In this document: piece by piece, positions 8,252 through 19,699 of the stretch
Layout: every line of letters starts with the position of its first letter
How positions within the stretch are numbered: position 1 is the stretch's first letter
Assembly (NCBI RefSeq): GCF_014844135.1
Contig: NZ_CP041403.1
Location: forward strand, 1,302,001 to 1,366,000
Length of the DNA stretch: 64,000 nucleotides
Direction of reading: 5' to 3'
Source of the DNA: Arcobacter sp. FWKO B
GTDB taxonomy: Bacteria; Campylobacterota; Campylobacteria; Campylobacterales; Arcobacteraceae
Notes under the pieces: model-generated
What the model saw: only the letters and a program-made list of their open reading frames with translations
What the model was told of the DNA's origin: nothing
Database searches by the model: none
Translations under genes and position numbers: made by a program

Positions 8252-9508
8252 ATGTCAAATGATACATTGTATTTGATATTTTTTGGTGGCTTGATCCCTT
8301 TAATATATATTGCATATATTTTAGGTAAAAACAGAGCATCAAATATAAGGGCAAATGGAATAAAAATGCATTCACAACCTGATCAATATGGTTGGTTTGT
8401 AGCTTTATATACAGGTTTACCTGTGATTATGCTTGCAGTTACTGGGGTGTTTTTATACCTTTTTGGGATAGAAGCGGTTCCACCACATATGCTTGTAGTT
8501 GCATCTTTAACTCTTGGTGCTATAAGCTTGCTTTTTTTGGTAAAAAACTTAAATGGTAAAACAAAAGCAAGGGATTTGATAGAGAGTTTTATAAAAGGTG
8601 TCCTTATATTTGCAGCTTTTGTATCTGTTCTTACAACATTTGGAATACTTTTTTCTATTATATTTGAAACTATACATTTCTTTCAAAGGGAGTCTTTATG
8701 GGGATTCTTGACAGGTACACAGTGGAATCCTGATGCTGCATTTTTAGAGGGTGCTGGAAGAGGGAGTGATCTAAACTCAGCTTCAAAATTTGGAGCAGTT
8801 CCTATTTTTGCTGGTACTTTTTATATTACTGCTATTGCTATGTGTGTAGCTATTCCTATAGGAGTGCTTAGTGCTATTTATTTATCAGAATATGCATCAC
8901 CAAAAGCAAGAAACAGAGTAAAACCAGCTTTAGAGATACTTGCAGGTATTCCTACAGTTGTATACGGTTTCTTTGCAGCGATTACAGTTGCTCCTTTGAT
9001 AGTAGAACTTTTTGGATTTTTTGGGCTTAGTGCATCTTTTAGAAGTGCTCTTGGTGCTGGTATTGTTATGGGGATAATGATAGTTCCGATTATCGCAAGT
9101 TTAAGTGATGATGTTATAAGTTCAGTTCCATCAAATATGAGAAATGGCTCTTTGGCACTTGGTATGAATAAAGCTGAAACTATAAAGTTCGTGGTACTTC
9201 CTTCAGCTATGCCAGGTATTATTGCTGCTGTTTTACTTGGAGTTAGTAGGGCTCTTGGTGAGACTATGATTGTTGTTATGGCAGCAAGTCTAAGACCAAA
9301 CTTATCTTGGAACTTCCTAGAAGATATGACGACCGTTACGGTTAAAATTGTTGAAGCGTTAGTTGGAGATCAGGCATTTGATAGTTCACTTACATTATCA
9401 GCTTTTGCACTTGGATTTGTATTGTTTGTGGTTACTCTTATTATCAATATTATATCAATATATATGATAAGAAAATTCCATGCAAAATACAAAGTATCAA
9501 ATCTTTAA
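8252..9508 (+). CDS. pstC: phosphate ABC transporter permease PstC
   Basis: This 418-residue inner-membrane permease of the Pst system has an extended N-terminus with three hydrophobic segments before the core domain. The binding-protein-dependent transport fold starts near FAGTFYITAIAMCVAIPIG, and the EAA-type loop contacting PstB is visible as SLALGMNKAETIKFVVLPSAMPGIIA (around residues 295-320). The sequence RALGETMIVVMA is characteristic of PstC. A GGAAGGAAAAG ribosome site precedes the ATG. It is followed after 6 bp by pstA. Confidence 0.93.
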   Translation: MSNDTLYLIFFGGLIPLIYIAYILGKNRASNIRANGIKMHSQPDQYGWFVALYTGLPVIMLAVTGVFLYLFGIEAVPPHMLVVASLTLGAISLLFLVKNLNGKTKARDLIESFIKGVLIFAAFVSVLTTFGILFSIIFETIHFFQRESLWGFLTGTQWNPDAAFLEGAGRGSDLNSASKFGAVPIFAGTFYITAIAMCVAIPIGVLSAIYLSEYASPKARNRVKPALEILAGIPTVVYGFFAAITVAPLIVELFGFFGLSASFRSALGAGIVMGIMIVPIIASLSDDVISSVPSNMRNGSLALGMNKAETIKFVVLPSAMPGIIAAVLLGVSRALGETMIVVMAASLRPNLSWNFLEDMTTVTVKIVEALVGDQAFDSSLTLSAFALGFVLFVVTLIINIISIYMIRKFHAKYKVSNL

Positions 9509-9514
9509 GGATAA

Positions 9515-10687
9515 ATGATGGAAAAAAACAATAACTATTTTCATATACCACAAATAAAAAAAAGAAACCAAAAGGCAAAAAGATTTCAAATACTTGCAAC
9601 TTCAGCTATTGTTGTAGCTATGTCGTTTTTGGCATTTTTCTTATTTGATATTATCTCTAAAGGGTATCCAGCTTTTAAACAATCTTATGTGAAGATTGAG
9701 ATTAGTATAGATGAAGAAACAGCATCAAATCCATATGGATTGCTTGATCGTGAAATGACACAAATAGTGAGTCGTGCATGGCTTAGGACTCTTCCACAAG
9801 ATATAGAAAAAAATCCTCACTGGATAGGTACAACTCAGACTTTTTGGGCATTGACTGGTGCGGAGGTTGATCAGTATATAAAAGGTAAGCCAAATAGAGT
9901 AAGAGATAATGTAAAAGCAAAAGTAGATCACCTATTAGAAAAAGGGGAAATTGAATCAAGATTTAATATCATATTCTTTTTTACAGGAGATTCTAAAATA
10001 CCAGAAAATGCAGGATTTTATTCAGCAATGATAGGTTCAGTTCTAACTATGCTCGTAACTATGGCATTAGCAGTTCCTATAGGAATAATGACTGCTATTT
10101 ATCTTGAGGAGTTTGCTCCTGATAATAAGTTTACACAGTTTATTGAAGTAAATATAAACAACCTTGCAGCAATCCCATCTATTCTTTTTGGTTTGCTAGG
10201 ACTTGCTATATTTATCAACTTCTTTGGACTTCCAAGGAGTTCTGCTCTTGTTGGGGGGATGACACTAGCATTGATGTCTTTGCCTATTATTATAGTAAGC
10301 TCAAAGGCAGCTTTAAAAGCAGTCCCAGAGAGTATTAGACAAGCTGGATATGGGCTAGGACTTACAAAATGGCAAATAACAAGAGACCATGTTCTGCCAA
10401 TAGCAATGCCAGGGATGCTAACAGGTTCTATCATAGCCCTTGCTCAAGCAATAGGTGAGACCGCACCACTTATTATAGTTGGTATGATTGCCTTTGTTCC
10501 TGATGCTCCATCAAGTATTATGAGTGCAGCAACAGTTATGCCAGCACAGATTTATACATGGTCAGGTATGCCAGAACTTGCATATATAGAAAAAACAGCA
10601 GCAGCTATTATAGTGCTTCTAACGGTATTATTATCACTTAATACAATAGCTATTATTTTAAGAAAAAAATTCACAAAAAGATTTTAA
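9515..10687 (+). CDS. pstA: phosphate ABC transporter permease PstA
   Basis: This is the second Pst permease, with 390 residues. One membrane segment near residues 27-50 is followed by a hydrophilic insertion of about 110 residues. The core domain then begins near GFYSAMIGSVLTMLVTMALAVPIG. The EAA-like loop is visible in GYGLGLTKWQITRDHVLPIAMPGML, and AQAIGETAPLIIVG is typical of PstA. The insertion makes it longer than E. coli PstA; similar long forms exist in other bacteria. ATG codons at 9515 and 9518 are both possible starts, and AAGG overlaps the pstC stop. Confidence 0.93.
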   Translation: MMEKNNNYFHIPQIKKRNQKAKRFQILATSAIVVAMSFLAFFLFDIISKGYPAFKQSYVKIEISIDEETASNPYGLLDREMTQIVSRAWLRTLPQDIEKNPHWIGTTQTFWALTGAEVDQYIKGKPNRVRDNVKAKVDHLLEKGEIESRFNIIFFFTGDSKIPENAGFYSAMIGSVLTMLVTMALAVPIGIMTAIYLEEFAPDNKFTQFIEVNINNLAAIPSILFGLLGLAIFINFFGLPRSSALVGGMTLALMSLPIIIVSSKAALKAVPESIRQAGYGLGLTKWQITRDHVLPIAMPGMLTGSIIALAQAIGETAPLIIVGMIAFVPDAPSSIMSAATVMPAQIYTWSGMPELAYIEKTAAAIIVLLTVLLSLNTIAIILRKKFTKRF

Positions 10688-10696
10688 GGGATATAC

Positions 10697-11461
10697 ATGG
10701 AAACAAAAGCAAAAATAATATCAAGAGATTTAAAACTATGGTATGGAAAGAATCAAGCGTTAAATGGGATAAACTTAGATATTTATGAAAATAAAATTAC
10801 AGCGTTTATTGGACCATCTGGATGTGGAAAATCAACATATCTAAGATGTTTAAACAGAATGAATGACCTTATTCCAATAGCAAGAATTGAAGGTAAGATA
10901 GAAATAGATGGGCATGATATTTATGACCCAGAAATAGATGTGGTAGCTGTTAGAAAAAGAATAGGGATGGTATTTCAACAACCAAATCCATTCCCAAAAT
11001 CTATCTATGAAAATGTATCTTACGCACCTTTGATGCATGATATTGTAAAAAAAGGGACTGATTGTGATGAACTAGTAGAAACTTCACTTAGAAGTGCAGG
11101 ACTTTGGGAAGAAGTAAAAGACAAACTAAAAAGCCCTGGAACTGCAATAAGTGGTGGACAACAGCAAAGACTTTGTATAGCAAGAGCAATTGCCGTTCAA
11201 CCTGATGTTATACTTATGGATGAGCCTACAAGTGCATTAGACCCTATTAGTACACAAACGATAGAAAACCTAATGGTAGAACTTAAAGAAAAGTACACAA
11301 TAGTTGTCGTTACTCACAATATGCAACAAGCTGCTAGGGTGGCTGATTATACAGCATTTTTCCACTTAGGAGATTTGATAGAGTTTAACGAAACGGAAAA
11401 AATATTTGTAAATCCTGCAAATAAAAAAACAGAAGATTATATTACGGGAAGATTTGGTTAA
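10697..11461 (+). CDS. pstB: phosphate ABC transporter ATPase PstB
   Basis: This 254-residue ABC ATPase powers phosphate import. Walker A is GPSGCGKST (residues 39-47), followed by [12 protein letters not shown], a PstB hallmark. The Q-loop lies in [10 protein letters not shown], the signature in [14 protein letters not shown], Walker B in [13 protein letters not shown] and the H-loop histidine in VVTHNMQQA. All are intact. The gene sits 9 bp after pstA and 48 bp before phoU, the standard order. Confidence 0.97.
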   Translation: METKAKIISRDLKLWYGKNQALNGINLDIYENKITAFIGPSGCGKSTYLRCLNRMNDLIPIARIEGKIEIDGHDIYDPEIDVVAVRKRIGMVFQQPNPFPKSIYENVSYAPLMHDIVKKGTDCDELVETSLRSAGLWEEVKDKLKSPGTAISGGQQQRLCIARAIAVQPDVILMDEPTSALDPISTQTIENLMVELKEKYTIVVVTHNMQQAARVADYTAFFHLGDLIEFNETEKIFVNPANKKTEDYITGRFG

Positions 11462-11468
11462 TTTATCT

Positions 11469-11496
11469 AAAATCTAAAAAGTAAAATCTAAAAAGT
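11469..11496 (+). repeat. tandem 14-bp repeat before phoU
   Basis: AAAATCTAAAAAGT occurs twice in perfect tandem in the 48-bp spacer before phoU. A third identical copy stands at 19661-19674, in the leader of carA. The repeat is AT-rich, so slippage is the simplest origin. Confidence 0.7.
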
Positions 11497-11509
11497 AAAA
11501 GGAAAGAAG

Positions 11510-12181
11510 ATGTTAAAAAAAGAAGAAGAAAAATTAAATCAGATAAAGAATGCTGTAGTTGAGTTAAATATACTGGCATTAGAAACTACAAAAGATGTAA
11601 TAGGATGCTTAAATGGCAATAATATAGAGTGCTTAAAAGATATAAAAATATCAGCAAAAAAAGCTCATTCAAAGAGTGTTGAGATAGATAATATGATAGT
11701 TACAGCTTTTGCATTGTATCATCCTGAAGCAAAAGATTTAAGAGAGATGCTTTCATATCTTAAAATAACAAATGAATTTGCAAGAATTATTGACAATATA
11801 AGAACTTTTCTAAAAAAATTTACTGCAAATTATACAAAAGATATTGAAAAAGATCAAATTTTAGAATATACTACACCTATGGTAAAGTCATGCTATGAGT
11901 CACTATTGGCTATCAATGAAATGATTGCTTTAGAAGATGATTATGAAGCTATAGAGAAATTGTATCAAAGAATTTCTATAGAAGAATCAAAAACAGATGA
12001 TTTATATGCAATGATAGAAAAAAATATTTTAAATGCGATGAATATGAATACAGAGCTATCTTTAGAATATTTCAATATTTTAAGTGCTTTAAGAAGAATA
12101 GAGAGATTTGCAGATAGAACTTTAAGTATTGCATCGATTTTGATGTTTGCAAAAACAGGTAAAGAGTTGGAACAACTTTAA
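11510..12181 (+). CDS. phoU: phosphate signalling protein PhoU
   Basis: PhoU links the Pst transporter to the PhoR-type sensor kinase and keeps the Pho response off when phosphate is plentiful. The 223-residue, almost all-helical protein has two related three-helix bundles. Acidic metal-binding patches of the family occur around DNMIVTAFA and in the second half around ESKTDDLY. ERFADRTLSIA near the C-terminus is typical. It follows pstB, and the two-component genes follow after 83 bp. A GGAAAGAAG ribosome site lies just before the ATG. Confidence 0.88.
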   Translation: MLKKEEEKLNQIKNAVVELNILALETTKDVIGCLNGNNIECLKDIKISAKKAHSKSVEIDNMIVTAFALYHPEAKDLREMLSYLKITNEFARIIDNIRTFLKKFTANYTKDIEKDQILEYTTPMVKSCYESLLAINEMIALEDDYEAIEKLYQRISIEESKTDDLYAMIEKNILNAMNMNTELSLEYFNILSALRRIERFADRTLSIASILMFAKTGKELEQL

Positions 12182-12264
12182 TTTAGTAATTGGTAATTAG
12201 TTATTAGTAAGAACTTATTTTTGATAAACTACTGTACTAATATACCAATAAACAAAGGTTTACA

Positions 12265-12933
12265 ATGAGCAAAACAATTTTAATGGTTGAAGACGAAGAA
12301 GATATTTTAGAACTTGTCGAATACACCTTAAGTAAAATAGGATATGAGGTTATTGGTTGTTTGGATACAAAAAATGTTCAAGCAATTTTAGATGAAGAAA
12401 AAATAGATTTAATATTAATGGATAGAAATCTCCCTGGTGTAGATGGAGCAAATTTTATAGAACTACTTAGGGCAAAAGGGTATAACACCCCAGTTATTTA
12501 TCTAACAGCAAAAACAGCTCAAAGTGATATATTAGAAGGTTTTGAAAAAGGTGGTGATGATTATATCACAAAGCCTTTTGATACTGATGAGTTGCAAGCT
12601 AGAGTTAAAGCTGTAATAAAAAGAAGTTCAAAAGAAGCAGTTATTATCAAAGCAAGGGATATAGTATACAATTTTGATAGTAAAAAATTTAAAATTGATG
12701 ATAAAGATATTGACTTAACTCACCTTGAGCATGACTTATTATTGGAGTTTATTAAAAACAAAGATATACTTCTTAGTCGAGAACAACTACTTGAAAATGT
12801 TTGGAAAGATTCCTATGAAAAACAGTTAAAGACTGTAAATGTTGCTATAAAAAGATTAAAAGAAAAAATAGATCCAAACGGAGAAAAAGAGTATATAAAA
12901 GCAGTTCGTGGAGAAGGATACATCTTTTGCTAA
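12265..12933 (+). CDS. phoB: PhoB-like OmpR-family response regulator
   Basis: This 222-residue response regulator has the acidic pocket EDEED (residues 9-13), the phospho-acceptor aspartate D53 in LMDRNLPG, T81 and K103 in TKPF. Residues 125-222 form an OmpR/PhoB winged helix with the terminal VRGEGYIFC. Position directly after pstSCAB-phoU and before a sensor kinase makes it the probable phosphate regulator (the PhoB role, called PhosR in Campylobacter). It is the best candidate to bind the TGTAAC repeats in front of pstS, the DUF155 gene and the ornithine-lipid gene. Function is inferred from context. Confidence 0.85.
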   Translation: MSKTILMVEDEEDILELVEYTLSKIGYEVIGCLDTKNVQAILDEEKIDLILMDRNLPGVDGANFIELLRAKGYNTPVIYLTAKTAQSDILEGFEKGGDDYITKPFDTDELQARVKAVIKRSSKEAVIIKARDIVYNFDSKKFKIDDKDIDLTHLEHDLLLEFIKNKDILLSREQLLENVWKDSYEKQLKTVNVAIKRLKEKIDPNGEKEYIKAVRGEGYIFC

Positions 12934-14306
12934 AGATTCATCAGTTATTTTTTAGAAAGTTTATCATTCTTTTTTGTCTTATAGCAGTTATATGGGGTGT
13001 TGTAGTATATTTTTGGCTAAGAGATATTTATATAGACCAAACTAAAAAGAATTTATCTCAAAATATTGATTTATTTACCATATATATTGAAAAATCAAGT
13101 GATTTGGAAACTTTTTCTAAAAAATTTAAAGACAAATTAAATCTTAGATTAACGATTTTAAAAGAAGATGGCACAGTTATTGTTGAAAGTGATAAAAGTA
13201 AAGAGTTATTAGAAAATCATATAAACAGAGAAGAGATTATTCAAGCACGAAATTTTGGGATGGGTGAGAGTATAAGATACTCAACAAGTGTAAATAAAGA
13301 CTTATTATATATTGCAAAAAAAATAGAAGTAAATAATGATATTTACTATATTAGGATGGCTGATGATATAGTAAAAATAAAAAGTGATTTTACAGCTCTA
13401 TCAATAAAAGCAAGTATCATATTTGCACTTTTTTTGGTGTTTGCTTTTTTTATAACTTATCAAATAAGTACAAAAGTGAAAGATGAAACAGACAAAGTTT
13501 TGGAATATTTAAAAAAATTGACAAAAAAAGAGGATATAGATTTTGAAATATCTACATATTCTCAAGAGTTTAATAAAATAACAAAATTGCTTCAAAGTGT
13601 AGCAACTATTTTAGCAAAGAAAGAGAAAAAAGCAACTAAAAAGACTGCAAAACTAAGACTTGCAAACCAGCAAAAAGATGACATAATATCTGCAATTTCT
13701 CATGAATTTAAAAATCCAATAGCAGTCATAGTAGGATATGCAAAAACAATAAAAGATGACCCAACGCTAAATAAAGAGATATTAAATAAATTTTTGACAA
13801 AAATCTATAACAATGCTAATAAAATGTCAAATATAATAGATAGGTTAAGGCTCTCTATAAAGCTTGAAGAGGGGAAACAAAACTTAATGTACAGTGAGTT
13901 TTCACTTAAAAATATGGTACAAGAAATCATTAACGATTTAAAAGAAAATTATAAAAATAGAGAGATAATACTAAGTGGAGATGATATTACTATAAAAGCT
14001 GATGAAATGCTTCTTGGTATAGCAATAAAAAATCTAATAGAAAATGGTTTGAAGTATTCTGATAATGATGTAAAAATAGTTTTAAACAAAAATAAAATAG
14101 ATATAATAGATAATGGCATAGGTATATCAAAAGAAAATGTTAGCAAAATTACTACAAAATACTATAGAGTAAGTAATGATGGATGGAATAACTCTCTTGG
14201 ACTTGGTCTTAGTATTGTAAAAAATATTGTAAATTTACATGGGTTTACACTCGAACTTGAATCATTAGAAGATGAAGGTTCAACTTTTAGTATTGTTTTT
14301 AATTAA
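12927..14306 (+). CDS. phoR: PhoR-like sensor histidine kinase
   Basis: This 459-residue membrane histidine kinase has transmembrane helices near residues 13-30 and 161-180 around a periplasmic domain of about 130 residues. The phospho-acceptor is H259 in ISHEFKNPIAVIVGYAK. ATPase boxes follow: N-box IKNLIENGLKYS, G1 IIDNGIGIS and G2 LGLGLSIVKNIV. The start is a TTG that overlaps the regulator's stop codon (TTGCTAA) with AGAAGGA upstream; there is no nearby ATG, so translational coupling is likely. It should phosphorylate the adjacent PhoB-like protein. A large periplasmic domain differs from E. coli PhoR and resembles PhosS. Confidence 0.82.
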   Translation: MLKIHQLFFRKFIILFCLIAVIWGVVVYFWLRDIYIDQTKKNLSQNIDLFTIYIEKSSDLETFSKKFKDKLNLRLTILKEDGTVIVESDKSKELLENHINREEIIQARNFGMGESIRYSTSVNKDLLYIAKKIEVNNDIYYIRMADDIVKIKSDFTALSIKASIIFALFLVFAFFITYQISTKVKDETDKVLEYLKKLTKKEDIDFEISTYSQEFNKITKLLQSVATILAKKEKKATKKTAKLRLANQQKDDIISAISHEFKNPIAVIVGYAKTIKDDPTLNKEILNKFLTKIYNNANKMSNIIDRLRLSIKLEEGKQNLMYSEFSLKNMVQEIINDLKENYKNREIILSGDDITIKADEMLLGIAIKNLIENGLKYSDNDVKIVLNKNKIDIIDNGIGISKENVSKITTKYYRVSNDGWNNSLGLGLSIVKNIVNLHGFTLELESLEDEGSTFSIVFN

Positions 14307-14363
14307 GTTCATTTGTTAATTTCATTTATTAATAAGTTATTATATTGCTTTAAGAATTTATCG

Positions 14364-14420
14364 TGTACAATTAACAATTAGTTTATAAAGTCAATAGTAA
14401 ATTTAGGATAAAATTGTACA
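14364..14420. promoter_or_regulatory. inverted repeat upstream of the methyltransferase gene
   Basis: TGTACAATT (14364-14372) and AATTGTACA (14412-14420) are perfect 9-bp inverted repeats 39 bp apart, in the 224-bp gap between the kinase and the methyltransferase. They could be paired operator half-sites or the arms of an mRNA structure. The second arm lies just before an AAGGA ribosome site. Confidence 0.35.
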
Positions 14421-14444
14421 AATATAAAAAGGATTTGTAATATA

Positions 14445-14541
14445 ATGAGTGAGGTTATTGCAGCAGATTATTTTAACAAATATAGACTCTTTTAAAAGAA
14501 CATTAACAGTTGATTTAGAAATTATTTCAAATGATGGATAA
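14445..14541 (+). other. small ORF, possibly frameshifted, coupled to the methyltransferase
   Basis: An ATG at 14445, with AAGGA about 11 bp upstream, opens a 16-codon frame (MSEVIAADYFNKYRLF) that stops at UAA right after CTC TTT. Skipping one T at TTTTAA continues into an open frame (KRTLTVDLEIISNDG) that ends at 14541, overlapping the methyltransferase start. The joined product would be 31 residues. It could be a broken gene remnant, a +1 frameshift leader or chance. I recognise no homologue. Confidence 0.25.
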
Positions 14542-15715
14542 AAAATTTAAAGTATTAGACCTCTTTGCTGGAGTTGGTGGATTGAGTTATGGTTTTGCTC
14601 ATGATGATAGCTTTGAAATAGTCGCTGCAAATGAAATTTTACCTGATATGGCAAAGGCGTACTCATTAAACCATCCAACAGTCAAAGTATATAATTGCGA
14701 TATAAAAGATTTTGGACTTAAAAATCTTAATAGCGACTTAGGCATTAGCAAAGGTGATATTGATTTAATAGTTGGAGGCCCTCCTTGTCAGGCATTTTCA
14801 ACAGTTGGCAAAAGGCTTATTGATGACCCCAGAGGAAAGCTTTTTCAAGAGTATTATAGGGTATTAAAAGAATTAAATCCTAATGTATTTTTGTTTGAAA
14901 ATGTTAAAGGGCTTTTGTCGATGCAAAAAGGAGAGCTATTTAAAACAATTTTAGATCTTTTTGAATCTTTAGGTTATAAAGTACAGTACAAAGTATTAAA
15001 CTCAGCTGATTATGGTGTTCCTCAAATAAGAGAAAGAGTAATTATAATCGGCACAAAATTAGGGCAACAATTTGAATATCCAAAACCAACACATTGTAAT
15101 ATGGACAATGATACGATCTTTAGTCAAGATTTAAAGCCATATATAACACTAGCAGATGCAATAAGTGATTTGCCATTTATTAAAAGTAACGAAGAAAGTT
15201 TTGAGTATAAGAGTGAGCCAAATAACGAATTTCAAAGATTAATGAGAAAAAATGCACCTAGAAAATTAATGGATCATAATGCTCCAAAAAACAATGAAAA
15301 ATTAGTGAAACTTATGGAATGCTTACCTGATGGAGGAACACCAGAAGATTTACCTATAGAATTACGACCAACTAGTGGATTTAAAAATACATATTGTAGA
15401 CTATGGTGGGAGCGACCAGCTACAACTATTACAAGAAATTTTAGTACACCATCATCTTCAAGGTGTATTCATCCTAAAGCACCTAGACCACTAACAACAA
15501 GAGAAGGAGCAAGGATACAATGTTTCCCAGATGAGTATATTTTTTATGGTTCTAGGAGTTCTAAAAACCTACAAATAGGAAATGCTGTACCTACTTTTTT
15601 GTCAATAGCATTGAAAGATTCAATTAAACAACACTTGAAAACAGAAGATAAAGTGATAGAAAATGATTATAACATGCAAGAGAATAATAGACTTCAAATT
15701 AAAGAAGCAAGTTAG
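14531..15715 (+). CDS. C5-cytosine DNA methyltransferase (Dcm/HpaII-like)
   Basis: This 394-residue enzyme transfers a methyl group from S-adenosylmethionine to cytosine C5 in DNA. All the hallmark motifs are present in order: motif I DLFAGVGGLSYGF (10-22), motif IV GGPPCQAFS with catalytic C86, motif VI FENVKG, motif VIII QIRERVIIIG, and motif IX/X RPATTITRNF and QIGNAVPTFLS. The target-recognition region between VIII and IX gives no readable site. No restriction endonuclease gene flanks it; neighbours are a phosphate kinase and an aminotransferase. It therefore looks like a solo methyltransferase, for regulation or protection, or the relic of a lost system. Confidence 0.93.
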   Translation: MMDKKFKVLDLFAGVGGLSYGFAHDDSFEIVAANEILPDMAKAYSLNHPTVKVYNCDIKDFGLKNLNSDLGISKGDIDLIVGGPPCQAFSTVGKRLIDDPRGKLFQEYYRVLKELNPNVFLFENVKGLLSMQKGELFKTILDLFESLGYKVQYKVLNSADYGVPQIRERVIIIGTKLGQQFEYPKPTHCNMDNDTIFSQDLKPYITLADAISDLPFIKSNEESFEYKSEPNNEFQRLMRKNAPRKLMDHNAPKNNEKLVKLMECLPDGGTPEDLPIELRPTSGFKNTYCRLWWERPATTITRNFSTPSSSRCIHPKAPRPLTTREGARIQCFPDEYIFYGSRSSKNLQIGNAVPTFLSIALKDSIKQHLKTEDKVIENDYNMQENNRLQIKEAS

Positions 15716-15840
15716 CTAACAATTGAATTTAGGATATTACAAAATTCAAATACTACTGTATTTAATTTGCTCTTAATTAAAATTATTGTAAAATATCAGG
15801 TTTTGTAAATAAATTTTTATAAATTTTGAGGAATAATAAA

Positions 15841-16944
15841 ATGTTATTAACACCTGGACCTACCCCTGTACCTGAGTTTGTAAGAGTTGCTATGAGTGGA
15901 GAAACTATTCACCACAGAACTCCTGAATTTGAAGCAATTTTTGCTAAAACTAGAGAATTATTGATTGAACTTTTTGGAATGGATGAAGCTGTTATGCTTG
16001 CATCAAGTGGAACAGGAGCTATGGAAGCTTGTGTAACAAACCTTACACATAAAAAAGCTTTGACAGTAAATTCTGGAAAATTTGGTGAGAGATTTGGCAA
16101 AATCTGTGATGCTTACAATATCCCAAAAGTTGAATTAAAATATGAGTGGGATACTCCTTGTGATATAAATGATGTAAAAAAAGCATTAGAAGACAATAGT
16201 GATATAGATGCAATTTTTATCCAAATATGTGAAAGTGCTGGAGGATTGAGACATCCTGTTGAAGAGATAGCAAAACTAGCTAAATCAAAAAATCCAAATA
16301 TTATGATAGTTGCTGATGGAATAACTGCTATTGGTGTTGAAAAAATTGATGTGACAAATTTAGATGCGGTTATTACTGGAAGTCAAAAAGCACTTATGCT
16401 TCCACCAGGGCTTGCTATGATAGGTCTTAGCAAAGCAGCGGTTGCAAAAATAGAGGCTAAACCTTTTGGATATTATTTAAATCTAAAAACAGAAATCAAA
16501 AAACAAAGAGAAAATACAACAGCTTGGACTGCTGCTACAACACTTACTATAGGATTAAAAGCTATATTAGAGCATATAAAAGCAACAGGTTATGATAAAC
16601 TATATGCAAATACTGCTTCAAGAGCAAAGGCTACAAGAGAAGCTTTAAAAGCTATTGGACTTGATATCTATCCAAAAACTCCAGCTGATTCTATGACTAC
16701 TATTATAAGTGAGCACACAAGTAAAATCAGAAAAATATTGAAAGAAGAGTTTGATGTAAATATAGCAGGTGGACAAGACCATCTAAAAGGTAAGATTTTT
16801 AGGATAAATCATATGGGTCTAGTTGCTGATTATGAAGCAGCATGGGCTGTAAATGCAGTAGAACTTGCACTTGATAAAATAGGTGTTAGAAAATTTGATG
16901 GTACAGCAAATCAAATATTTAATAAAATATATTTTGGAGTATAG
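15841..16944 (+). CDS. class V aminotransferase, alanine-glyoxylate/serine-pyruvate type
   Basis: This PLP enzyme of about 367 residues begins MLLTPGPTPVPEFV, the typical N-terminus of serine-pyruvate/alanine-glyoxylate aminotransferases. HHRTPEFEAIF, MLASSGTGAMEA (phosphate cup) and ITGSQKALMLPPGLA (PLP lysine in the SQKA motif) follow. The start used is the ATG at 15841 with GAGG 9 bp upstream; a TTG 15 bp earlier is less likely. It lies 3 bp before hisZ and may be co-transcribed with hisZ-purA. The exact amino donor is not readable; serine or alanine metabolism is the family expectation. Confidence 0.87.
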   Translation: MLLTPGPTPVPEFVRVAMSGETIHHRTPEFEAIFAKTRELLIELFGMDEAVMLASSGTGAMEACVTNLTHKKALTVNSGKFGERFGKICDAYNIPKVELKYEWDTPCDINDVKKALEDNSDIDAIFIQICESAGGLRHPVEEIAKLAKSKNPNIMIVADGITAIGVEKIDVTNLDAVITGSQKALMLPPGLAMIGLSKAAVAKIEAKPFGYYLNLKTEIKKQRENTTAWTAATTLTIGLKAILEHIKATGYDKLYANTASRAKATREALKAIGLDIYPKTPADSMTTIISEHTSKIRKILKEEFDVNIAGGQDHLKGKIFRINHMGLVADYEAAWAVNAVELALDKIGVRKFDGTANQIFNKIYFGV

Positions 16945-16947
16945 TTA

Positions 16948-19067
<2,120 letters not shown>

Positions 19068-19085
19068 AATAAAAGGGGTTATTAG

Positions 19086-19637
19086 ATGAAGATTAAACTA
19101 CAGCATACACCATATTTATCACAAAAAATCGCAAGAGATTTATTAAGTTGTGATTTTGTTGAGGTAAGAAAAGACAAAGATAGTATTATCGCTGAAATAG
19201 AAAGAATAATAGATGCTGATATAGAAAATGAGAACTCTTTAGATGAAAAAGTAAATGCATTATTAGAAAAAAAAGAGGGTGATATAGAGTTTTATCAAGC
19301 TGACTATAAACAACTTTTTTGGATGGCAAAAAAAAGACTTGCAAATGAAAATGGAGTAATTTTAAACCTTGAAGATAGATTTAGCGATATAGCACATAAA
19401 ATTATAGATTTTTTATGGGAAGAGGATTTTATCCACTTTACGGTAAGTGACAATCAAGTGAAAAATATTATAGTTGGTTCATTTGAAGAGTTTGTAAAAG
19501 GTTTTGAAGATGCTGATAAATCTGTATATGAGAAAATTAAAAACTATAAAAGAAAATTAATTCCTGGAAGTGAAGATTATCAATTAGTATATAATAGATT
19601 ATATGAAGAAGAGTTAGGAAAAAGAGGGTTGTTGTAG
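19086..19637 (+). CDS. DUF507 family protein
   Basis: This 183-residue cytoplasmic protein has two similar helical halves, as in DUF507. One begins KIKLQHTPYLSQKIARDLL and the other continues around FSDIAHKIIDFLWEEDFIHFT. It is highly charged, with many acidic residues, and has no membrane segment or signal. Members are found beside carA in this phylum, as here (carA follows after 62 bp), but no function is established. It probably shares the purA transcript, since an AAAGGGG ribosome site follows purA closely. Confidence 0.82.
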   Translation: MKIKLQHTPYLSQKIARDLLSCDFVEVRKDKDSIIAEIERIIDADIENENSLDEKVNALLEKKEGDIEFYQADYKQLFWMAKKRLANENGVILNLEDRFSDIAHKIIDFLWEEDFIHFTVSDNQVKNIIVGSFEEFVKGFEDADKSVYEKIKNYKRKLIPGSEDYQLVYNRLYEEELGKRGLL

Positions 19638-19660
19638 AATTGAGTGCAATTTTACAAAGT

Positions 19661-19674
19661 AAAATCTAAAAAGT
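19661..19674 (+). repeat. third copy of the 14-bp repeat
   Basis: AAAATCTAAAAAGT here is identical to the tandem pair before phoU (11469-11496) and likewise lies shortly upstream of a ribosome site, here that of carA. Confidence 0.6.
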
Positions 19675-19699
19675 TAAGACAAATATGAAAGGGATGGAT

